Origin: Phoronis australis
Taxonomy: Eukaryota; Phoronida; Phoronidae
Assembly: GCA_002633005.1 (NCBI GenBank)
Contig: NMRA01000067.1
Coordinates: 92,752 to 156,751, forward strand
DNA length: 64,000 bases
Direction: 5' to 3'
The position numbers were made by a program, and so were the translations under genes. Of the stretch, positions 12,701 to 22,648 are shown in pieces (within the stretch, counting starts at the first letter, position 1; every line of letters begins with the position of its first letter). The notes below the pieces were generated by a model. That model saw only the letters and a program-made list of their open reading frames with translations, had not been told where the DNA came from and ran no database searches.

Positions 12701-15700
12701 TATTACTCCCTTCAGTCTTTAGTTGTCCGAGATAATGCCCACGTTGGATAGTGCCCACGGCGGGTAATGTCCACATTGAATAATACCCACGTTGGATTAT
12801 GCCCACATTGGCTAATGCCCATGTTGTTTAATGCCCACGATGGCTAATGCCCACGTCGGCTAATGCCCACATTGTCTAATGCCCACGTTGGCTAATGCCC
12901 ATGTTGTATAATGCACAGGTTGGATAATGTCCACGTTGGATAATGTCCACGTTGGATAAAGCTCACCTTGGCTAATGCCCACGTTGTCTAATGCCCACGT
13001 TGTCTAATGCCCACGTTGGCTAATGCCCACGTTGTATAATGCACAGGTTGGATAATGTCCACGTTGGATAAAGCCCACCTTGGCTAATGCCCACGTTGTC
13101 TAATGCCCACGTTGGCTAATGCCCACGTTGTCTAATGCCCACGTTGGCTAATGCCCACGTTGTATAATGCACAGGTTGGATAATGTCCACGTTGGATAAT
13201 GCCCACCTTGGATAATGCCCACGTTCAGCTCAATTCCTTTCCCCGATGGTTAAAATGTTCAGTTTAATACACGCACCCCGATTTTATGCAGTCTGGTCGT
13301 GCTTAATATTTCCTTGAAATTATCCAGGTCAGTAATTGGAACGTCAAAGGATTTGGGATCCCCAAAATGGTAACCTATAAAAAACAAATAGTCCATGGGA
13401 GATAATCACTGCAGTTGTGTTATGTGATAGTTAAACGACAAGTCACAAACATAATGAGAACTCTCTTGGTAGACTCGGTAATTAAGTAAATTGACTCCAC
13501 AGCTTTTCATAAATTCCGTTCTTATTAGACGCCCAATGCTTCAATCCGTCCAGGATTTGCAAGATTCTTAAATCAGATACAATAGGCGTTAACCCAAATG
13601 AGTAGGATGTGAATGATAGTATGCAGTGCCAGACAAAAGTAATCAAACATAATACCAAAGAGACAAAAGTAATCAGACATACTATCATTTTCCTGTCATG
13701 GTGGCTAATTCTGTTAATAGCAAAAATTACGAGTGAGAGTGCGGCAAAGTTGTTGATTGAAAGAATTGCATAGCCACCTTACTAACTTTCCTGTTTGCCC
13801 TGCCATCAGGATGAGGCCTCGGGCTCATTTTGTCTGAATATTGTTAGCCATGTACTCAATGTGACAGACAGTAACAAACCTTTGTTGTTTTTGTTTTTCA
13901 GTCAGTCATTAGATTCTTTCAGAGAATGACCTATTCCCAACAGAGCAGTGTTTTGTCTAATGCTCGTCAGCAGTTAGTCTGTCAATATCTGATAATGTTA
14001 AAATAACCCAAGCTCAGTGATTGCAAAATTTTCTTATCCTTGATTAATGTCTAAAAATTGGCTAAGAATACCCAGACTTAAACTTCTGCTTGTCTGCAGA
14101 TGTTTATCACTGTCTTCTGAGGTTATTAGTTTTGCAAATCAATGGCAGGTTATGTTTGCTCATGTCCTTTTGAGTAGAGTTTTACTGGCATGAGTGCAAA
14201 TACTTAATCCTTTCAACCTGTTTGAGTGACTCTTTGAGTGATAAAAAACAGGCACAGCTTTTGAAAAGGAGAAATCACATGTGTGTATTGAAGTAAGAAA
14301 ATTGAAATAAGAAAATTAAAAAGTCCTGGTGGATGAATTAATATTAAATTATTATTATTGTTCTTGTTGTTATTGTTATTACGTTGTTATTATTATTATT
14401 ACAAATCAGTCCTAAGTCTGGTTCTCTGACCTAAACTGACCATCGTCCATTTGCAGGATTGACCAGTGTATTGGGGAGAGGAACCACGTAGCATTCTTCG
14501 TCGGCCTACTTTTCTTTCTCATCACCACCATCTATTCACTCCAACTCACTCTGACCTCTGTGTGCACGCCGGAGATGTACCTGGACTGGTTCCTGTTCCC
14601 GGCTGACTGCCGATTCGTTTACGTCGACTTCCCGTTAGTATGCCAACACTGTGCAGTTGTTATGCTATTAGCTGCGCTTAGAAATGATCTGTTTATTCTG
14701 CTAGTATGACAAACAAATGATATTTAATTTACGTTGTAGTTTTCTCAACAGCAGTAGGTTTTATGAAAATATTAACGTCTTGTTTGCATGGCTAATTCAT
14801 CATAGGTGTCACTTAAAAACATCTAAAGAAAATTTGAGCAATTAAAAGGGACCTTATGGACAAGCCTGGGTATAGCCAAATATTTACAAAACTAAATTTT
14901 AAGTCTGTAAAAGTACATGTTTTTTCTGAAAGTAAAATTTGATGTTTGTCTTTTTATTAGTCTGTCATTAATTGGGTCGTGTGAACATGTGTTTTAGTAA
15001 AATTTAGCAAAAAAGAAGTTACATAGATAGCAAAACTTGTATGAACAACATGATCAAATTTTATTTCATATAAATGTTCAAATGTTCAAGATGAAACCTA
15101 CAGTTTTCTAAATTATTATTGTTTTATTTTATGCAAGTTCCGAGTGTTTTTTGTGAAAATCATAAAAGTGGCAATTTTTTGATAGCCCCTCATCCAAAAG
15201 GGTGGAAACCGCAGGGCTTGGAATTTTCCGCGGAAACGCGGATTTCCGCTTTTTTCAAATGTTCTGTCCGCGTATTTGATTATAGTTCCGCTTAAAAAAA
15301 ATCTGATTTGATATAAAATTTCCGCGGCAAATTTCTTTCTTACCGCCGCGTTGCCGACGACTTTCACCTCGAAAAGCGGAAGTTGCTCTTTATGTTTCAG
15401 AGGAACGTAAATTGTCAACATTGCCGGGGCATCTGGGATAGCATGGTGGATTTTTTTTTTTTAGTCCTCTCGAGTTTTGTCGGCAAAAGGTCCACACCGA
15501 CTTTTTCAAGGCTGCCTGCGCGCATGTTTTGGGCTGTAAAACTTTCCGCGGTTTTCGCCATTTGTCATTCCAAGCCCTGTAACCATTCCTAATATGTATT
15601 GGAAAGCTGAGCGTAAAGTATGTTGTCTGAAAGTTTCACATCAATCCAATCAGCCTTTTCCGAGATGTGATGTTCCAAAGTTTGTCAAATGTGGCCATTT

Positions 15701-17307
15701 TCGAGGTTCTTACATAACTTAAGGCGAGTTAACTTCTATTTCTCCTTAGTACCGATTCATTCACAACAGACATTCAAAGTATGATGTCCATATCATGGTG
15801 TACATCACGGCTAAACGTAATCTATGACCTCTCCAATTTAAATCGATCAATGTTCCCATTACGGTAATTGTCAACCTGTGCGAATTTTTTTCTCAAAAAT
15901 TAATTAGGTACGCATTGTATAAATTGTGTTTTGATTTTATATTCTACCATTACCATGTATCTATAAATGCATTATGTGTCTGCCTAACACGGGACTTGTC
16001 TGGTACGACTTCAGTTGACTACATGGCAAATTTTTTTCAGCCATTTATTAGGCTTCAAAACAGATTACTAATTTAATCTTTGCATGTATGGATTTGCATG
16101 GCACTTTTGCACATCGTTCTTTGATGGTACATGAGTGAGGGAAGTTTTTGTCAGATTTTAAAAATTCCCTGTGGAGCAATAAAGATTGGCCAGAAAGAAA
16201 GAAACGTAAGGTGTTCTTTGAAAAGTGGACATCGATGGCCTATAACTTCCTTGTTTGAAGGTAAAAGGAAAATTTTAAACATGCTTCTTGCATCCCTAGA
16301 ATTACAGCTCACCTGCACATAAGGTTTATGTTTATTTAAAAAATAGTGGTCTTGTGATTTTAAACTATAGGGTTCAGAGTTTTTGGGCATTGAAGATTGA
16401 CAAAAGACAATTGAAAAGTTATTTGCTTGAATGTGGATTTCACGATGATTGACATTTACCTTAAGTGATTATCAGCATGGGGCATAATCAGTTTTATGGT
16501 TGACAAACACGTTTTTGGGTATTGTTGGCTGGGATAGACTTTTTGAAGTTGTTAGCTTCAACCAGAGGTGAACAATGTCAAAACATGTTGTCTGTTGATT
16601 TTATTACAAATCAGTATTTCTCATATTGTCTGTCAGCTCTTTGCTGAAATCAAGGCCAGTGATTTTGCATGTTGAATTAGCTTCAAAAGTCTCGTTGTTC
16701 ATCGAGTGTGGTTTAGCTTCTCCCACAAAGTGTTGGACTACGACCGCCGAGGTTGTGAGTTCGATTATGTGTTGGGACTTTTCTCGAAAAAGCCCTTTTC
16801 TCGTTGATGATATCACTTCAGGAGGTGTATTGCTTTGTAATGTGGCTATCAGTACAATGTGTACTGCAAAAATATTGATCTGTTCATCTTAAGATGATAT
16901 ATATGACTGAATATGTGACTGAGTGTATTGCAATGTCATTTTGTACCTCTCTGCGCTTGTTTGTGATTTTCACTGTTATTTCATCGTGTGTACATTAGTG
17001 ACTGCTTGCCACGCAAACCTTTAACCTTTGACCTGTTGCTCTTTTCAGGTCAGCTGTGACGTGGGTGTGCGTGTGTTACTCCTTACTTCCAACGAGCTTG
17101 GTCATAATAATCTTCATTCAACAAATCATTACCATCAGTCAAAACATTACTCTGATTGAACTTAATCATGCATCGTTGCGAGGCTGGACTAGACTGCGCC
17201 TGTTCGCCAAAAACAACATAAACAATCAAGGAGTTGTGCTCAACTGGAAGAACTTTTTCAATGGGAAACGAGCAAAACCCAACAAAGGACGAAATGATGT
17301 CGTGTAG
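676..17307 (+). CDS. zdhhc23: ZDHHC23-type palmitoyltransferase (five coding exons)
   Basis: Predicted S-palmitoyltransferase of 434 aa, joined from 676-794, 7012-7649, 12583-12694, 14457-14633 and 17049-17307; all phases agree. DHHC enzymes transfer palmitate from palmitoyl-CoA to protein cysteines at endomembranes. Visible: a cysteine-rich N-terminus (CCCEYV at about 10-15, ACCCDCE near 27-33), the SDRLRLPW block at 60-67, membrane segments near 78-93, 100-117, 128-150, 157-175, 301-322 and 353-376, and the zinc-binding domain C260-x2-C263-x9-H273C274-x2-C277-x2-C280-x4-D285HHC288-x5-C294, with C288 the expected catalytic cysteine. Human ZDHHC23 (409 aa) has the same order, including the N-terminal cysteine block, DHHCVWI and a C-terminal acidic-hydrophobic-Val end. 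The ATG at 676 has a good context (G at -3, G at +4) and an in-frame TGA at 658. It converges with the Kirrel-like gene. Orthology is from remembered family sequence, not a search. Confidence 0.93.
1909..2082. repeat. Perfect 13-bp inverted repeats 150 bp apart
   Basis: GTCGCATTTACAC at 1909-1921 and its exact reverse complement at 2070-2082. Just upstream lies a 15-bp tandem (GTGCGAGATGTCACG, about two and a half copies, 1863-1898). It could be a small MITE; no flanking duplication seen. Confidence 0.5.
2322..2389. repeat. TGTA/TG-rich microsatellite
   Basis: Consecutive GTAT and GTGT units followed by a G/T-rich stretch. Confidence 0.85.
2925..3090 (+). repeat. Left arm of a large imperfect inverted repeat
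   Basis: About 165 bp beginning GGTGAGAAACAACATGACC matches, as reverse complement, 4226-4396 along its whole length (shared blocks include GACTGAACATGACCGC and ACGCACCTAA). It has internal degenerate repeats of ATGGGACC-type words. The pair could be long terminal inverted repeats of a non-autonomous DNA transposon of about 1.47 kb; no target-site duplication was found. Confidence 0.85.
4226..4396 (-). repeat. Right arm of the large imperfect inverted repeat
   Basis: Reverse-complement partner of 2925-3090, ending GTTGTTTCTCACCC. The open frame at 3968-4414 runs into this arm and is judged an accident of the repeat. Confidence 0.85.
4492..4562 (+). repeat. tRNA-derived SINE head or tRNA relic
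   Basis: AAGTTAAGAGCACC followed by a consensus B box GGTTCGATTCC at 4540-4550 with a CTGG/CCAG stem around it. The 5' acceptor strand is not recognisable, so this is a tRNA-derived SINE fragment rather than a working tRNA. Confidence 0.6.
4697..5296. repeat. Duplicated segment, copy A, ends at N
   Basis: 600 bp nearly identical to 5599-6164, apart from a ~34-bp stretch missing in copy B and scattered substitutions. It ends directly at the ambiguous base 5297. Confidence 0.93.
5298..5598. mobile_element. Probable DNA-transposon end (truncated at N)
   Basis: A 300-bp stretch of higher GC than its surroundings, absent from copy A. Its right end reads CCTGGGCGGTTATTACGG then CGAATACAG, next to a TA dinucleotide, and it has palindromic AAGCGCCC/GGGCGGTTA words typical of transposon termini. 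The left end is lost at the N. A TA-target element inserted in one haplotype would explain it; the family is not identified. Confidence 0.55.
5599..6164. repeat. Duplicated segment, copy B
   Basis: Second copy of the 600-bp segment, starting at TATGCAG directly after a transposon-like end. It continues past 6164 into unique sequence, whereas copy A stops at the N. Confidence 0.93.
6223..6356. repeat. 19-bp AT-rich minisatellite, seven copies
   Basis: Seven tandem copies of AGATCAAATAATTTTTAAT with C/T variation; 134 bp equals 7 x 19 within one base. Confidence 0.95.
7012..7649 (+). CDS. zdhhc23: ZDHHC23 coding exon 2 (four membrane segments, cytosolic loop)
   Basis: Acceptor TTGCCATTACAG ends at 7011; donor AAAG|GTAAGC is at 7650. 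It encodes residues 40 to about 252: SDRLRLPW, four hydrophobic segments, a very basic stretch (RAQRRRRNRRKRLK) after TM4, and a polar cytosolic stretch leading to the DHHC domain. The ATG at 7016 is internal (Met42), although read alone this exon would look like a first exon. Confidence 0.92.
7650..12582 (+). other. ZDHHC23 intron 2 (4.9 kb)
   Basis: AT-rich sequence with only short frames and no recognisable domain. A fragment near 11260-11300 resembles, in reverse, a low-complexity repeat seen at 45880 and 48060. Nothing else could be supported. Confidence 0.75.
12583..12694 (+). CDS. zdhhc23: ZDHHC23 coding exon 3 (DHHC zinc-binding core)
   Basis: Acceptor TTTTATTTTCAG ends at 12582; donor TATG|GTAAGT starts at 12695. 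It encodes WCNICNVNMPARSHHC and then SVCNVCVSERDHHCVW, that is, most of the Cys-rich domain and the catalytic DHHC. It is too short to stand out as an open frame and was located by the cysteine spacing. A 16-bp minisatellite begins 36 bp past the donor. Confidence 0.95.
12731..13225. repeat. 16-bp minisatellite with 128-bp higher-order repeat
   Basis: About 31 tandem copies of a 16-bp unit of the type TAATGCCCACGTTGGC. Variants (GTTGTATAATGCACAGG and others) recur at 12903, 13031 and 13159, exactly 128 bp (8 units) apart, so the array grew by amplifying eight-unit blocks. It lies in intron 3 right behind the DHHC exon. Confidence 0.97.
14343..14402. repeat. ATT/GTT microsatellite
   Basis: Imperfect TTA/TTG trinucleotide runs about 55 bp before the exon 4 acceptor. 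Confidence 0.85.
14457..14633 (+). CDS. zdhhc23: ZDHHC23 coding exon 4 (end of DHHC domain, TM5)
   Basis: Acceptor CATTTGCAG ends at 14456; it completes the split Trp codon and reads IDQCIGERNHVAFFVGLLFF, the usual DHHC continuation into TM5 (about 301-322). The donor CC|GTTAGT at 14634 is non-consensus at +3 and +4 but keeps phase with exon 5. Confidence 0.9.
15212..15579. mobile_element. hAT-like MITE, 368 bp
   Basis: Perfect 13-bp terminal inverted repeats: CAGGGCTTGGAAT at 15212-15224 and its reverse complement at 15567-15579. CAGGG termini are typical of hAT elements. The ends continue with TTTCCGCGG-type words on both sides, and the interior is richer in CG than the intron around it. 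No coding capacity. An intact 8-bp target duplication is not visible (GGAAACCG left, TAACCATT right). Confidence 0.8.
16704..16776 (+). repeat. tRNA-derived SINE head
   Basis: TGGTTTAGCTTC, then GTTGGACTACGACCGCCGAG and GGTTGTGAGTTCGATTATG, have the D-arm, anticodon-arm and B-box order of a tRNA. The B box is degenerate (AGTTCGATTA), so a functional tRNA is unlikely. Confidence 0.5.
17049..17307 (+). CDS. zdhhc23: ZDHHC23 coding exon 5 (TM6, C-terminal tail, stop)
   Basis: Acceptor CTCTTTTCAG ends at 17048. It encodes PSAVTWVCVCYSLLPTS, TM6 (about 353-376), then QNITLIELNHA, aligning with the NISYNVTEREV region of human ZDHHC23, and a basic tail ending RNDVV before TAG at 17305-17307. The Asp-Val-Val end resembles the human -EDIV tail, which is reported to bind the PDZ domain of neuronal NO synthase. 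Confidence 0.92.
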
Positions 17308-18163
17308 ACGGTGCTTTTACCCAATTGTGTCATTTTTGTTAACTTGGAGAGTTCGTGCTTTCAGTTTCACTTAAGTAACAAACGCGTTGAATTTGTAACA
17401 TTTAACTTTCTTAGTTATAAACCCCTTTCATGCATACCTGCGACAAGTAACTCTGGGACTCTGTTAGAGTTCACTCTAATGTCGTGATCTCGTCGAGACA
17501 CCTTGGATGAAATGTGACAGCTGTTGCGAGACCGAGGCACTCTCCGTTGATTTCAAGTTGTTTGTTTGTTACGGAGCGAGTGAGAAAACATCTGATCAGT
17601 CTAGTCAGTGCCAAGTCTTACTCTGGTAAAAATTCTTCAATTTGAGACGAAAAAGAATTGCTAACATTGTCATATTTCTATGTTTCAGAAGCTTACCACA
17701 TTGTTACAAATGCTCAAAGTTTTAGCTGATGTAGTTTGTTATTATCTTCATACAAGCCATGCTTAAAGTAAAGTTAATTTTCCTGAAAAGTTATTTTTGT
17801 TGAGAAATTTGTCAAAATGAAATTTCACTTGCCCGCCATATTGTGTCTCAATTTGAGGAATGTTTACCTTAAGCTTGTAGAAGACTCGACCCTCTTTGTT
17901 ACTGAGGTTAAGAAAGGGTAGATAGCAGCTTATATTAAAACATGGTTTAAGTGACGTTATCTGATGAAGTCTGGCTGGTAGATACTTAAGTAGTTGTTTT
18001 CAGCGGAACTCGGAGCTCATAGATTGTTTATCTATGATCAGTGTCAAATACACGTGGGTTGTTGGGGCGTTATGTAACACTAACTAAGTTTGAGTGGGTT
18101 GACAGTAATTCGTCTGCTGAGTAGGTTGAGTGACTGATTGGGCTGCGTATCCCATCACAGATG

Positions 18164-18183
18164 TGTTTATATATATATATATA
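18164..18183. repeat. (AT)n microsatellite
   Basis: Alternating TA for about 20 bp. Confidence 0.9.
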
Positions 18184-19091
18184 TTTGTATATTTTGTATG
18201 CAATACATGCCAACCTGCAGATTGTTGAAGAATTTGTTCATTAATTGTACTTGTATTACAACCTATTGGCCTGTGCGATAAGTGCGCATGAATCAAGTCT
18301 GTAGTGATATATTTGGTGTCATCTCTAGAACTCAATGTGAGTCTAAAACTTGAAGAAGGAAATATTAATTCATTGCTCTCTGTAGTGCAACTGTGTCTTA
18401 ACAACGGAGTGAATAAGTATACTTCCATTATTCTTGGTTTCGGATCACAGCCAGAAATGTGGTGACGTTCAAACTGCTGGAGTATATATTGAAACTGTTT
18501 GTTTGTTTGTGGATCAGCAACCCGTGAAGAAGCACTGATAATTTTCTATTTTTATGTTCAATAGCTAAATAAATTTTGTTCTCAGTTTTGTGCATAGACA
18601 TCTTCGTCAAACTTTATTCAACATCTGTCTGTAACTTTTTATGTATCGTTTTCATGTGACACGTTAAGTTTTGCTGTTAAAGCTTCGTTTCCATAGTACA
18701 ATTTCAGTTGTACATTTTTACATATTCACCACATTCTACAATACAGTTGCTTTACAGCTGCTCAAAAATCTCCATGACGGTGATTGTTGATAGAGTAACA
18801 CGGTTTCAAGGGTCTTGTTGTCGTTGCTGGTGGGAAGCTCGAAATTAAATGGCACTCTCGAAGGGTATCTCCGAAAATTAGACTTTTCTGGTGAGACCCT
18901 TATTCCATGAACTCACCCACGTGGGTGACCAGCTTCCAATCCTGCTTATGTTCAGAAAATACCAAGGACCCATGTTTTACAAGTGCCACCTGGTGGGGAT
19001 CAAGTCTTACTTTGCTTAACATGATTCTAGAGACATACGTTTTTCATGAGACTGCCTTGAAAAGAGCAGCAGTCATTTACAGGAGTCCCAG

Positions 19092-19147
19092 ATTTTGAGG
19101 ACCGGTTTGATGCCTGTTAGCCAGTGGAGAAAACTGGTTCTCAAAAT
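19092..19147 (+). repeat. 56-bp stem-loop element, copy P1
   Basis: 17-bp stem (ATTTTGAGGACCGGTTT paired with AAACTGGTTCTCAAAAT, two wobble differences) around a 22-base loop. Outer flanks are also complementary (ACAGGAGTCCCAG and the reverse of GCAGGACCCCTGC). Confidence 0.9.
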
Positions 19148-19394
19148 GCAGGACCCCTGCAAGTGACCGCTATCCTGAAAAGTGTTGTATGCATAATGAA
19201 GAACTAGGTTGAATGCAAAAATATCCAGAATTAAAGTGTGTAGTGTATGGATGATAGATGGACGTTGATTGCAAGGAATCGTCTGATTAATAGCGAAATG
19301 TTCAGTTTTATTGTCTTTGTTGGATAATTTACTATAGGATAGTTGCCATGCACTATTTATAGATTGAACACATAATTGCAAGGTATTGCAATTT

Positions 19395-19600
19395 CAGACA
19401 ATCATAATTGCCTAATTTGATCCTATTCATTTTCCTAAGGCTTCTAGCATTGTTGTGAATGCCCATAAACGTCTCAAGACATCTGATAGTAGGTATGGTA
19501 TGAAATTTTTTGTCGCTACTTATTTTTTATGAAAAAGTAAAAAATAAAATTTCTCATGGCAGCCTCATTTACATGTGTCCTAATTCGGCGATATTTTACT
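19395..19600 (+). repeat. Dispersed ~200-bp AT-rich repeat, copy 2
   Basis: Shares TTGTGAATGCCCATAA (19453) with copy 1, then ATCTGATAGTAGGTATGG and a GTGTCCTAATT end. Confidence 0.6.
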
Positions 19601-20970
19601 GTACACTTGTACGAATAATAGTGGTAAAAGATACCCATACATAGTTGTGGAAGCTTCAGGTGTAGGTATGGTGAACTGCACATGGGAGACAATTTGAATG
19701 GTTACAACATTATTTGTTAAAATTGCTTCCCTGTGGGTTACCTAGTGCTTAGTTATCAACCATATTTAATCTGTCATCATTGCCTTGCAAAGTTTTCCTG
19801 TTGCATTACTATCATCTTGTCCTCCATCTTGCCATAGTGTGGTCAAAACGCAGTAATTGCTGGTGGACTCAAATATGCAAGACGCAGAGGAGTAACAAGT
19901 CTAATGAGCAGTTGTTCAGTCAAGAGTTAAAAACAGGAACATTGTCATGTGAAGAATCTCTAGTGATGTTTAATGACAAAAAACGTATAGTTTTTTAGGG
20001 TATTGTAAATTTTTTTGAAAGCTGCTTTTTAGTTTCCATGGATTCTTGTACCATTCTTGTCAATTGATTTTTGAAATTAAGATTAATTGGGAAGGAAATC
20101 TGCCCTTTACAGCCTGTCATCAAAAATAGATTGTTTTGATGAATAGGTTTCTAGTGGCTGCCAATGAAGCCTCCAGTCGGGATGACGATAGCTCGTTTAA
20201 GGCTGTAAATTTGAAATTCCTTTTTGTCCAACATGGATTTGGCAGTTAATCCTTGTACATTGTGACCACAGGAGTCTGTGTTCATGGTTTTCTATTTTGT
20301 TGGCATCTTTGTAGCCAGGTGTTAACAGTTGACAATGCAGGCCTTTTGACAACTTTTATTTTCACTGGCCTTTTTAGTGGCATCCCTGGGCATCTGCCAC
20401 TTTGTAATTGCGACAGAAAATTGACTTATGATGTGACGACTGTATATTGAATTGAAACACAAGTGTACATAGACTGTAAGTAGAACATTTTTTTGTCCAG
20501 GGGTTGTTAATGGTTTCAACTTAGGTCCAGAGATCCATTCTCTGGATTTGAATTCTTACTCGAGGTTTTCTTATTTTTTCAATTTGACTATAGAGTTATA
20601 CTCTTCACAAAATATTTTGAGTATGGTATCAGAAACTGCAATCACCTCACCATTCTCAAAACTTAATACGATAATTTTCGCATCACATTGCACAGAATTC
20701 AAAGTTTTCTAAAAACCTGCTGTGCAATATGATGTTCGATAATTTTTGAGACGTGCCTCGAGTGAATTTTGGTGGTTTTATGCTTTTTTGTGCAAAGAAT
20801 GAATTTGTGACATTGTTATTTGCATTGTGAATTACCAGGTTATTGTTACACTGTAATGCACCATTTGGTTGTGCAATCTTTAATTAATGGTCTTGATATG
20901 TCGTGGTGTACAAGTTTCCTTTTGTACGTAGTGTTTGCAAACATGTTGATGTGATGGTGTTGTGGCTTTC

Positions 20971-20976
20971 AATAAA
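20971..20976 (+). terminator. Candidate poly(A) signal for ZDHHC23
   Basis: AATAAA followed about 25-40 bases later by a GT-rich stretch (CGTGTTCTTGTGG). An earlier AATAAA lies at 18568-18573. Either would end the ZDHHC23 transcript before the convergent gene; no transcript evidence. Confidence 0.35.
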
Positions 20977-21665
20977 TTGAAGGGTATCACTGTCAACAAG
21001 ATGCTCACGTGTTCTTGTGGTTACCGCTTTTTTAATTGTTACAAGATGGATTGATATAGTATTTAGCGGAACAACTATGCCTTACAGAATTCTTTCGCCA
21101 GGCTGTTGAGTGACAACTTAACTGACCAATCAGAACGCAGCACTCTTAGCACACCTTTGTTTCCAAGCCGCCATTCTACTCGACAAACAACTCGTTGCCG
21201 AGTAAAACTTATTGTTTGTCAACATTTTGCAAGGGGGGTGGAGCTTGCGATAGGTCAATTTTGGATCCAACTTGTAGGCAGGATCTCGTATACATACCGG
21301 AGTATCCATATCGTGCAACTTTTTCAGAGAGTGAAGAACCGTCCCATCAGTACTTATACCTCTGACTATTTTTAGATATTTGCTTCAGATCTTTTCAGCA
21401 GAATGTGACTGCGTATTACTTGGAAATCCCTTAGACATGCAGAGGGTCTGTACTGGCAGACGGATCATCCGGTGAAAAAAGCAACGTGATACTTTAATTC
21501 ATTTTTTTCCTCCCAAAAATGTATTTGCCTCACAGAAATTTTTGTCGGCTGGGGTAAAACTTTAATTTTAGGGAGGAAAAAATGAAAAATTTGTTGAGTA
21601 TTCTGATTAATATGTACCTTCCTGATGAAACTGTTTTACTGAATCGATGCAAAATTGTTTTACTT

Positions 21666-21671
21666 TTTATT
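21666..21671 (-). terminator. Candidate poly(A) signal for the Kirrel-like gene
   Basis: AATAAA on the - strand, about 1.6 kb past the stop codon at 23289. It would leave the two convergent transcripts about 0.7 kb apart or less. Confidence 0.3.
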
Positions 21672-22602
21672 AAAATATAATGATTGCACATTTTCAATCA
21701 ACTTTCAATGCTTACAAAACAAGATTATTGCTGTCCTATCCATCACATATGTACACCAACTACAGTTCGTAACAGCCACGTTAATATGAAGACCAATGAC
21801 TTCCTTTTTTCCTTATCAACACAAAAGGGACAATAATGTTTAACTTTGAAAAATCAAAATAACATTTCACTTGTTACCTAAACAAGTTACCCAACCTTTC
21901 CGACATGTTATATACGTAAGAACCTTGTAGGTTTTGAAGTGAATGAGTTTTACACAAATATGTCTTGAGCTTAACACGATAGCTTCATGAACCTGGAACA
22001 TAGTTAAAGCCTTAAGATTGAACAGTAATAATTATAATCCTAGTAACATTACTAATTGCCTTATAAATAAATTTACACACATCATTGGTTTCAACAGTAT
22101 GGTTTTTCTTAGGACCAGCACAGGCTGAATCGGGAAATATATCACTCATGCAACATCGAATCCGTTTCCATGGTAAAACAACTTCAAGAAGTACGGAACC
22201 GTTTTAAAAAAAATTTATCAAACCCTCGCATTGTTCTATTTACACCACACACAGTTGTGACAATGTCTATATCATAACACAAAGCCACAGGTGCAACATG
22301 TTAAGAAACGGTCACTTGAGCGTAAACCAATCTTGAAGACAGTTTGAAATATCCCCATTCTCACCCATTTACCACAACAGTGTATGAACCAAACGATAGA
22401 TTGAATAAACTACCATAATAACAATAATTAAGATACAACTAGCAGACGTATAAACGGAAGACTCAATTCCATTACGCGATTGGAAATAGAGCCCAAATAA
22501 TTTGGCACAACTCTCTCTCTCTCTCGTCATGATATGGCATCTGTACACATGATAAGCTGTAGTGTACGTTAACATTTACATTCCTCAACACCTCACATAC
22601 TT

Positions 22603-22648
22603 GCATACACACACAAACACACACACACAAACACACACACACACACAC
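22603..22648. repeat. (CA)n microsatellite
   Basis: Runs of ACACACAC interrupted by AAAC. Confidence 0.9.

Larger units (their letters stand above)
12695..14456 (+). other. ZDHHC23 intron 3 (1.8 kb)
   Basis: It contains the 16-bp minisatellite 12731-13225 and an ATT/GTT-type microsatellite at about 14343-14402 close to the acceptor. No coding exon seen. Confidence 0.8.
14634..17048 (+). other. ZDHHC23 intron 4 (2.4 kb)
   Basis: It contains the hAT-like 368-bp element at 15212-15579 and a tRNA-like SINE head near 16704-16776. No coding exon seen. Confidence 0.8.
17308..21649. other. 3' region of ZDHHC23 and intergenic sequence
   Basis: No coding exon recognised. It contains candidate poly(A) signals, copies of the dispersed ~200-bp repeat (17620-17865, 19395-19600), one 56-bp hairpin (19092-19147), an (AT)n tract at 18164-18183 and a 16-bp palindrome with an E-box at 18913-18928. 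Confidence 0.7.

Noticed and set aside
12731-13225. Regular repeats resembling a CRISPR array
   Set aside because: Units are contiguous, without spacers, in eukaryotic intron sequence; a minisatellite.
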